From Paenibacillus alba (GTDB lineage Bacteria; Bacillota; Bacilli; Paenibacillales; NBRC-103111), in contig NZ_JABMKZ010000017.1 of the NCBI RefSeq assembly GCF_013204855.1, forward strand, positions 1 to 64,000: DNA of 64,000 nucleotides. The letters run 5' to 3'. The notes under the pieces are model-generated. The model saw only the letters and a program-made list of their open reading frames with translations. It was not told the origin of the DNA and ran no database searches. Position numbers and translations under genes: made by a program. Every line of letters starts with the position of its first letter. Position 1 is the first letter of the stretch. Below, in pieces: positions 58,197 to 64,000 of this stretch.

Positions 58197-58598
58197 TCAA
58201 GTTAGAGATGATATTAGAAATTTGACATCACCATTTTTAGAGTAGATCACATAGTCCGCGCCTAGCCCTTTGTAGATCAATCTGGGATTTACGCTTTGCG
58301 TAATCACATAGATAGGTCTGGATGTCAGGCTTCGACATAATTGGATATACCTGCAGCACAGCGGCAAGCTCTCCTCGAACAGAATGACGGTTCCGATCGG
58401 ATAGTCGGGAATGAGGAAGGTCTCCGGTCTCGACGTATCCACTTGCATAATTTGCTTCACTCCCTGCCCTTCTAGCTTGAGTCTTTCCATCTTGTTGTTG
58501 GATAATGCAATAAAAGGAAGGCCAGCCAGCTTCACCAGCTTCATAAAGTCCTCGCCTGCCTTGGTTGGCGCAGCTATCAGCAAAAAATCACTTTGCAT
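58197..58598 (-). CDS. Unknown 133-residue protein leading the kdp operon
   Basis: This small soluble protein alternates strands and helices (FLLIAAPTKAGEDFMKLVKL, then TVILFEESLPLCCRYIQLCR, and RPIYVITQS), which suggests a compact Rossmann-like or receiver-like fold without a receiver Asp pocket. No family is recognised. The ATG at 58598 is preferred over a GTG at 58607 because AAAGGGGG is spaced correctly only for the former. Its stop is 12 bases before the 28-residue gene, so it is probably the first kdp gene and may regulate the pump. Confidence 0.65.
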   Translation of the reverse strand: MQSDFLLIAAPTKAGEDFMKLVKLAGLPFIALSNNKMERLKLEGQGVKQIMQVDTSRPETFLIPDYPIGTVILFEESLPLCCRYIQLCRSLTSRPIYVITQSVNPRLIYKGLGADYVIYSKNGDVKFLISSLT

Positions 58599-58721
58599 GA
58601 CGATCACCGCCCCCTTTCCTGAATCATTGTAACGCCGAACCGTATAAAAATGAGGTAAAGAATCGATAGCCAGCGTATAAAAAAAGCATAAAAATCAGCT
58701 TGATTCCCAGCAGCAGCGCAT

Positions 58722-58763
58722 GAAAAAAAGCACCTCCTCGCTAAATACGCAGAGGAAGTGCTC
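58722..58763 (-). terminator. Terminator after the 155-residue gene
   Basis: On the minus strand AGCACTTCCTC pairs with GAGGAGGTGCT (58752-58762 with 58729-58739, one G-U pair), followed by seven U. It isolates the kdp operon from the gene upstream. Confidence 0.85.
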
Positions 58764-58775
58764 TTTTGGGGAACC

Positions 58776-59243
58776 CTAGAAAGAAATATACGTTTGTGAA
58801 TGGTCGAATAAATAAGTGCGGTTCCCTGGAAAGCTTCGTTCTTTTTTGCCTGCTGCCGAGTGTTCGAGCTTCTCGGATAGATCCATCAAAGCGGATTCCA
58901 TGAGCTGTGTTCGAACCGTTCCCCATGCCTCTTCTTTCTGATGAATGTAAGCCAAACCATCCTCAGGCGTAAGTCCCTTGAGCTTTTGGAACACAACAGC
59001 CCATTGCACGAAATCCCCTTTCAGGCTCTCACAAGGAATGACGAATTCCCCTAAGCCATTCGTTCCGAGATTCGTTGAAATCGTCAGCAAACCGCAATGG
59101 CAGTCATTGCCATGACCGGGCTGCAGCTTATCCGATAGTTCGCAGTCAAATCGGAAACATTCAATACGGGTGATCTTGCACGCCTGAGTAAGTTTGGCGG
59201 TACATTCCTCTTTATCGAGGACAGACAGGGGTTCGGGATACAT
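58776..59243 (-). CDS. Unknown protein (155 aa), possibly like an enolase-superfamily N-terminal domain
   Basis: This soluble protein has a core ITRIECFRFDCELSDKLQPG, then HGNDCHCGLLTISTNLGTNGLGEFVIP and WGTVRTQLMESALMDLSEKL. The order of these resembles the capping domain of mandelate racemase/enolase-type proteins, but the catalytic barrel is absent, so no enzyme activity can be proposed. The ATG follows GAGGAGAG. A terminator-like hairpin lies in its leader. Confidence 0.5.
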   Translation of the reverse strand: MYPEPLSVLDKEECTAKLTQACKITRIECFRFDCELSDKLQPGHGNDCHCGLLTISTNLGTNGLGEFVIPCESLKGDFVQWAVVFQKLKGLTPEDGLAYIHQKEEAWGTVRTQLMESALMDLSEKLEHSAAGKKERSFPGNRTYLFDHSQTYISF

Positions 59244-59627
59244 AATCGATTCACTCTCCTCTAATTTTTGAACGATAAAAAAAAGCCTAATTGCAGAGAA
59301 TCTCTACCCTCAGGCTTCTTTGCAGCGCCTTGAAACAAACTGTGATGTTGTTGAGACGAATGTTACGCCTTTCAGCCATTGTTGTAAAACAGAGTGAAGT
59401 ATCCTATTTTTTATTTTTTGCGGCATTTGAACGAATGGAAGCGTACCCAAATAAAAGTTGCATTGATTTTACTCCTTGCTGCTTCCGTTTACTCCCATTT
59501 TCAGCATTTTTATTTTATTTTTATAAGTTGCTCTCGTTTCTTTACCCCCTTTTTATGCCGTTCTCCTTTACGATGATTTCATGCATGTGACGGCAATACC
59601 CATAAACCAGTCAGAAGGAGATTTGCC
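59244..59627. promoter_or_regulatory. Divergent intergenic region with a terminator-like leader
   Basis: On the minus strand, about 35 bases before the 155-residue gene, AAGCCT and AGGCTT arms (about 59282 and 59312 on the plus strand) enclose a 22-base loop and are followed by eight or nine U. This is an intrinsic terminator inside the 5' leader, the form used in attenuation. The rest of the interval is AT-rich with no other feature seen. Confidence 0.45.
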
Positions 59628-60161
59628 ATGGCTTCCTCTCGCCAATGTTATTTAGGAATCGTTCCCCACCTGTTGAATCCGATCCATTTGGCTTACGAAT
59701 GGTTTGGCGTTGTATGGCTGGAAGAGGAGCATCAATTCCCTGTGATTATCGGCTATTGGTTCGCTAACGAAAGGACCGAAATCTTAGAGAATGCGAAACT
59801 GTCCGGCTGCAGCCACTGGATCGAAGTATGTGATCACTATATCCTCATGAATATGTATCAATCCATCCGCAAGAAACAAAGCGACGAGGATTGGAACCAT
59901 CGCAGCCGCCTATCGATCCGAACGATGTTCAAATCACCTTGGAAAGAAGCCTCCCCAGGGCTATATATCATAAAATCCCGGGATACCTATCCCCTTCATG
60001 CTTCAGCTGTGCTGAAAAAGAAGTTCTTTGTATGGCTGGAACACGCGGCTGTATGTGAAACGGAAGAGGAGCTACGTGCTTTCATGGGACGAGTACATGC
60101 AGAGCACCAAGATATGGCACGAAAAAGAGGCTTTCTCAAAAAAGCAGATAAATCTACTTGA
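59628..60161 (+). CDS. Unknown protein (177 aa)
   Basis: This soluble, aromatic-rich protein (HLAYEWFGVVWLEEEHQFPV near the start, RAFMGRVHAEHQDMARKRGF near the end) starts at ATG with AGAAGGAGATTTGCC upstream. No domain is recognised. The basic C-terminus (ARKRGFLKKADK) could bind nucleic acid. It is a single gene divergent from the 155-residue gene. Confidence 0.6.
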   Translation: MASSRQCYLGIVPHLLNPIHLAYEWFGVVWLEEEHQFPVIIGYWFANERTEILENAKLSGCSHWIEVCDHYILMNMYQSIRKKQSDEDWNHRSRLSIRTMFKSPWKEASPGLYIIKSRDTYPLHASAVLKKKFFVWLEHAAVCETEEELRAFMGRVHAEHQDMARKRGFLKKADKST

Positions 60162-60670
60162 GGACATGAGCAAGGGAACGCCAACCTACCTCAAGGCTCA
60201 CTTTAGCGAATCCTCTCAGCAGAAATCGCCGAAATCCTCGGTTGTTTTGCATTTCGCCAAACGCACTTTCAGGTTCAACCATACGCCTTACAGAAAGGCT
60301 GTAGGCGGAATCCGTCTCATTATAGCCTAGGTATAATGAGGCCTGCGTTCGAGTTTGCAGGGGACTTTTCGCCTGCCGGACCTCTGTCTGGCATTTTTGG
60401 CAATTGGAATTTCTCAAATCGTGAAATTCCTGCGATTATGCATCCTTTTGTTCTTGAAATAACCTAAATCTTGAAATGCCTGCGATTATGCATCTTTTTA
60501 AGGCCTTTTCTTCATTTCCGGATAAAAAAGCTTAAAAAGCCTGCATTTTCGCAGGCTTTCTCCATGTCCCACCCGTTTTCGATGAAAAAACCTGCACTTT
60601 CGCAGGCTTTCAGAATCAGCGACAAAGTACCTCACTTCAATGAAGAACCCAGGGCCAAGTAAAGTGGGGG
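60162..60670. repeat. Intergenic hairpins and CCTGCGATTATGCAT repeats
   Basis: No gene is supported. CTCATTATA and TATAATGAG form an inverted repeat at 60315-60339. The word CCTGCGATTATGCATC occurs at about 60429 and 60480 within longer 34-base copies 51 bases apart. Two hairpins of the form GCCTGC-nnnn-GCAGGC with AAA/TTT flanks follow at about 60535-60561 and 60587-60611. Confidence 0.6.
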
Positions 60671-60677
60671 CTATCCA

Positions 60678-60918
60678 GGTTATTTGGGTCATTTGAGTTA
60701 TTTGGGCTACTTGGGTTACTTGGGCTTCTTGAGCTACTTGGGCTACTTAGGCTACTTGAGCTACTTGAACTACTTGGGCTACTTAGGCTACTTGAGCTAC
60801 TTGAACTACTTGGGCTACTTGGGCTACTCGGGCTACTTAGGCTACTTGAGCTACTTGAACTACTTGGGCTACTTGGGCTACTCGGGCTACTTAGGCTACC
60901 CCGGCTACCCGGGCTATT
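60678..60918 (+). repeat. Array of about 27 copies of a 9-bp unit (GGCTACTTG)
   Basis: The units are variants of GGCTACTTG with AGCTACTTG, AACTACTTG, GGCTACTTA and GGCTACTCG. A higher-order 54-bp block of six units occurs twice in full and once in shortened form, which shows recent expansion. One frame reads as repeated Gly/Ser/Asn-Tyr-Leu, open from a TAA at 60660 to 60950, but it has only TTG starts and no convincing ribosome binding site. The array ends in CCCCC/GGGGG hairpin DNA at about 60919. Confidence 0.85.
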
Positions 60919-60978
60919 CCCCCTTAGGGGGCTATTCTCTCGGCACTTAGACCATCAACGCCAGCTCTCCGTGTTGGC

Positions 60979-62427
60979 TTACGACAGAAAATCTTGCACC
61001 CGCTGCTTATACGTTTCTCTGCCTTGGTAGCCATGATACAAGCGGCTGTTCACGATGAGCGAATTCCCAAAGAAGAATCGCTCGTAAACCGTCTGTCTGC
61101 CGCCAAATGCGCTGACGCTCAGCTCCCACGCCAGCCTGGATAATTGCACATTCTCTTTGGCATCCAGGCCAATGCCTTTCAAGTACCGATCCAATTGACC
61201 CTGGATTTCGCTTTCAAAATCTTTCTCATCCGGGATCATGATAAGCCCACTTGAGCCAATTAACTGAATGATTTCAATCATACGGGGATATATTTTCGGA
61301 AAATAAGCATTAGCGGCCAGTAGCGGCTTCCGATTGGGAAGCATACTGCCCCACCGGTCAAGAGCCGCGCCCTTCTCGGCGGCAAGCTGCAGAGCCTTGA
61401 GCGTTTCCAAGGCGATGATAACCTCCGTCACCTTTTCGATCACATGCTCATATCTCTGCAGTCCGGCGGCTTCGACCAAGGATTCAATGGTTCCGAGCAG
61501 AAACTCCGTTTTGGCAATGTTTTTGCACATAATCTGTGTGCTGGCATGAGTAAAGAAGCGGCTTTCGTCGAAGAATCGGTACGCCATTTCCTCATTTCCG
61601 CATATAAAGACCCGATCCCACGGGACAAGCGCATCATCGAAGATGACAAGCGTATCCATCTCCTCAAAGCGGGAGCTTAGCGGATAATTAAACGTAGATT
61701 CTCCGCCTACGAAGCTTTCCCGGCAGATGAACCGGACCTTAGGCAGGTTGCTCGGCACAGCAAATGCAAATACAAGCGGATTCTCCTCATCGCCCTCACA
61801 GGGAAGTGGTGTTGGATACACAAGAATTTCGTCCGAGGTAGCCCCTTGCGTATCTAATAGAAAAGCTCCGCGGATCACGATGCCATCCTTATTCTTTTCC
61901 ATGACACGAGCGGCAGACGACTCTTCAAAAAACTTCATAAAGCTCGGCCATCTGCTTGCCTTAGGTTGGATAAACACATGCGAAAGTGTGATGTCATTTT
62001 CACGACAATAGGTATAGTACTGTCTCAAATTCGAAGCATATTGCGGGTTTTCCTCTTCAAGATAACCTGCCGCGGAAGCGAACGCCATTAGGGATGTATT
62101 CATATAATCGGGGGCGCGGCCCAGGAAGCCGTGATGCGCATTCGCCCATATCTGCATCATCTCTCTCCTTGCAGCAAGATCCTTCTTCGTCTTGGGCTGC
62201 AAGAAGGATAGCCCCACTGGATCTCCTGTCAGCGGCGAAGCATATGTCATTTTGGCTTTCAATTTATCTTCCAGCTGCATATCATACATGGCTGACTGAG
62301 TCGCCATAAGCCCCTTGAACGCTTTATGCTCCGATATCTCCCCCTTCACCTGCTCACCCGCTAACCAGATTTCAGGCATATTCTTATTTATTCGTTCAAT
62401 ATACTGACCTCCGTTTTTCACTGGCAT
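60979..62427 (-). CDS. 4-hydroxyphenylacetate 3-monooxygenase-like flavin enzyme (HpaB family)
   Basis: This 482-residue protein has the acyl-CoA dehydrogenase-like fold of the HpaB family of FADH2-dependent monooxygenases: YASPLTGDPVGLSFLQPKTK near 60, RAPDYMNTSLMAFASAAGYL near 96, and an active-site loop with NYPLSSRFEEMDTLVIFDDA near 245. Length fits. The ATG at 62427 follows GGAGGCGAATGTACA. No flavin reductase (HpaC) gene is adjacent. Members also act on other phenols and halogenated rings, so the substrate is open. Confidence 0.85.
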   Translation of the reverse strand: MPVKNGGQYIERINKNMPEIWLAGEQVKGEISEHKAFKGLMATQSAMYDMQLEDKLKAKMTYASPLTGDPVGLSFLQPKTKKDLAARREMMQIWANAHHGFLGRAPDYMNTSLMAFASAAGYLEEENPQYASNLRQYYTYCRENDITLSHVFIQPKASRWPSFMKFFEESSAARVMEKNKDGIVIRGAFLLDTQGATSDEILVYPTPLPCEGDEENPLVFAFAVPSNLPKVRFICRESFVGGESTFNYPLSSRFEEMDTLVIFDDALVPWDRVFICGNEEMAYRFFDESRFFTHASTQIMCKNIAKTEFLLGTIESLVEAAGLQRYEHVIEKVTEVIIALETLKALQLAAEKGAALDRWGSMLPNRKPLLAANAYFPKIYPRMIEIIQLIGSSGLIMIPDEKDFESEIQGQLDRYLKGIGLDAKENVQLSRLAWELSVSAFGGRQTVYERFFFGNSLIVNSRLYHGYQGRETYKQRVQDFLS

Positions 62428-62544
62428 TGTACATTCGCCTCCTTGATTCACTGTGTTACTGTATTCAAATCAAGGCTGCTTTGCATGAACGAATGCCTAA
62501 GCGGAAGTTAACTTATGGAAGGAATTGGTCGATGTCCGTTCCAG

Positions 62545-64000
62545 CTATTTTTTCAAATGGTAAGGAACGGTCGTTACGACTAGATTCCGTCGATACAGCA
62601 GGAAAGCGCGAATCAGCAAGCTGGACTGGTTATGGAGGATATTGTGCCAGCTTTTCTTGGGAATAAACTGCGGAATCAAGACGGTTACCCGGAAATTCGA
62701 CTCATTCGCTTTATGTTCAACGGTGTCTATGAATTTCGTCAAGGGATGAATAATGCTGCGATAATGGGAATGCAGCGTGACTAATCGGACATCCGGCTGC
62801 CAAGTCTGCCATTTCTCTTCGAATTGCTTCTCCGCATCCCGATCAAAAGCAACATAGACGGCAATAATCTGATCCGGTGAGAGCGACTTTGCATAATTCA
62901 GGGAATTCTCCACAACATGCGTAATCCCCGCAACAGGCACGATCATGATATTGCCTTCGATCGGAATCGTCGGTTCACAGGTAGTGATACGGAGTTGTTC
63001 GCCGACAGCCTCATAGTGTTTTTTGATTTGATGAAAGATGAACACAATCAAGGGCAGGAAGATTAAAACCGTCCACACTTGACCGAATTTAGTTAAAAAG
63101 AAAATCATCATAACCGTAAAGCTGATCAAGGCTCCGACCAAATTAATCGTTAATTTCAGCACCCAGCCTTTGGGTTTCTCACGTATCCACTTGACCAGCA
63201 TCCCCGTTTGAGCCAGCGTAAAGGGAATGAATACCCCAACAGCGTACAGCGGGATCAAATGTTCTGTTTTCCCTTTGAAGGCGATGATGAGCAGGATGGA
63301 CGCTACCGCCAGAAAAATGATCCCATTGGAATAACCTAAGCGGTCTCCTCGAATCGTAAACATTCTTGCGATGAATTTATCTTTGGCCAAATTAACAGCC
63401 AGCAGCGGAAATGCCGAATAGCCCGTATTCGCGGCGAGCACGAGGATCATGGCTGTGGTCCCCTGGATGAAATAATACATCACATTACGTCCAAACGTCT
63501 GAGAAGCTATCTGAGAGACAACCGTTTCCTGCGCTTTTGGGGCAATGCCGTAATAATAAGCCAGATAGACGATTCCCGAGAATAAAATCGCCAGCAAGAG
63601 CCCCATCGCTATTAGCGTTTTGGAGGCATTATTCGGACCAGGATCCTTAAAGTTGGGAATTGCATTGGAAATCGCTTCGACACCGGTTAAGGCGGAACTC
63701 CCTGAGGCAAACGCTTTTAGCAGCAAAAATAAGGAAATACCGGCAACAGGAGTACCCAAAGAGGCATGTAGTTCCGGTGACACAGTTCCCGTTAAGATGT
63801 GGTATAAGCCTACGATAATTAAGATGATCAAAGCCAGAATAAACAAGTATACCGGATAAGCCAGTATGGAAGCTGATTCTGTAATCCCCCGCAAATTCAA
63901 GATCGTTATGAATATGACGAGGATAACCGCAATCTCCACATTGTAAGGATGCAAGTGCGGGAAGGCTGAGGTTATGGCATCCGTCCCCGCGGAAATACTG
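62545..64000 (-). CDS. kimA: KimA-type potassium importer, partial (start beyond window)
   Basis: The 484 residues visible match the Bacillus subtilis KimA (YdaO) high-affinity potassium importer closely, including the SISAGTDAITSAFP segment at the window edge, LNLRGITESASILAYPVYLF, LTGVEAISNAIPNFKDPGPN, HLIPLYAVGVFIPFTL and the cytoplasmic end RVTVLIPQFIPKKSWHNILH. About nine helices and the C-terminal Usp-like domain are present; the first roughly 120 residues and any leader riboswitch lie outside. It is near the kdp operon but not in it. Confidence 0.92.
   Translation of the reverse strand, partial: SISAGTDAITSAFPHLHPYNVEIAVILVIFITILNLRGITESASILAYPVYLFILALIILIIVGLYHILTGTVSPELHASLGTPVAGISLFLLLKAFASGSSALTGVEAISNAIPNFKDPGPNNASKTLIAMGLLLAILFSGIVYLAYYYGIAPKAQETVVSQIASQTFGRNVMYYFIQGTTAMILVLAANTGYSAFPLLAVNLAKDKFIARMFTIRGDRLGYSNGIIFLAVASILLIIAFKGKTEHLIPLYAVGVFIPFTLAQTGMLVKWIREKPKGWVLKLTINLVGALISFTVMMIFFLTKFGQVWTVLIFLPLIVFIFHQIKKHYEAVGEQLRITTCEPTIPIEGNIMIVPVAGITHVVENSLNYAKSLSPDQIIAVYVAFDRDAEKQFEEKWQTWQPDVRLVTLHSHYRSIIHPLTKFIDTVEHKANESNFRVTVLIPQFIPKKSWHNILHNQSSLLIRAFLLYRRNLVVTTVPYHLKK

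Noticed and set aside
58608-58775. Cyclic di-AMP (ydaO) riboswitch before the kdp operon
   Set aside because: The leader is too short and a terminator of the upstream gene fills most of it; no riboswitch core motifs were seen.
60162-60670. tRNA or structured RNA gene among the hairpins
   Set aside because: No cloverleaf, CCA end or known RNA motif; the stems are short repeats of the same type.
60684-60950. Protein made of Tyr-Leu-Gly repeats
   Set aside because: The frame exists only because the 9-bp unit is a multiple of three; there is only a TTG start without a convincing ribosome binding site.

Overview
The window looks like a low-to-mid GC Firmicute chromosome, most likely Paenibacillus or a close Paenibacillaceae relative. 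This is inferred from strong AGGAGG-type ribosome binding sites with GTG and TTG starts, S-layer homology (SLH) modules, large 7TM-type hybrid kinases paired with REC-BTAD regulators, a KimA potassium importer very like that of Bacillus subtilis, a YfiT/DinB-type protein, and many short hairpin repeats between genes. No rRNA, tRNA, CRISPR array, phage or intact insertion sequence was seen.

Layout. 0.4-3.3 kb: a sugar-type isomerase and a Gfo/Idh/MocA dehydrogenase, divergent from an AraC regulator. 3.5-5.2 kb: an ECF-like sigma factor with a BtrH/C39-like companion. 5.8-20.5 kb: a divergent LysR regulator and a 12-gene catabolic operon. The operon holds three NtaA/SnaA/DszA-type flavin monooxygenases, a complete peptide/nickel-type ABC importer, a two-subunit CoA-transferase-like enzyme, a thiol dioxygenase of the 3-mercaptopropionate type, a CaiB/BaiF CoA-transferase and a DinB-fold protein, and it ends at a clear terminator. 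I read it as uptake and breakdown of an organosulfur compound; the substrate is inferred.

20.5-29.7 kb is a patchwork: repeat-rich DNA, a broken arsR before an AHSA1-family gene, an ABC-F ATPase, a secreted DUF5050-like protein, broken carbamoyltransferase and DeoR genes, and several small membrane proteins. 29.7-39.7 kb is a signalling block: a 1,084-residue hybrid kinase and a REC-EAL protein, divergent from an OmpR-type regulator, then a 1,036-residue kinase with two kinase modules and its REC-BTAD partner. The next operon (40-44.9 kb) encodes a secreted dockerin protein and a cohesin-SLH protein, which look like a matched ligand and cell-surface anchor.

45-49 kb: a Ppx/GppA-like protein, an MDR oxidoreductase, a five-copy 61-bp tandem repeat and an MFS exporter. 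49-58.6 kb: a potassium operon with kdpF, kdpA, kdpB, kdpC, a separate sensor protein carrying two KdpD N-terminal modules, a separate histidine kinase and kdpE; its first genes are an unknown 133-residue protein and a 28-residue membrane peptide. 58.7-64 kb: two unknown proteins, a 9-bp tandem repeat array, an HpaB-like monooxygenase and kimA, which runs off the window edge.

The main candidates for undescribed biology are the thiol/sulfinate catabolic operon, the cohesin-dockerin surface pair beside a dual-kinase two-component system, and the split, duplicated KdpD sensor.
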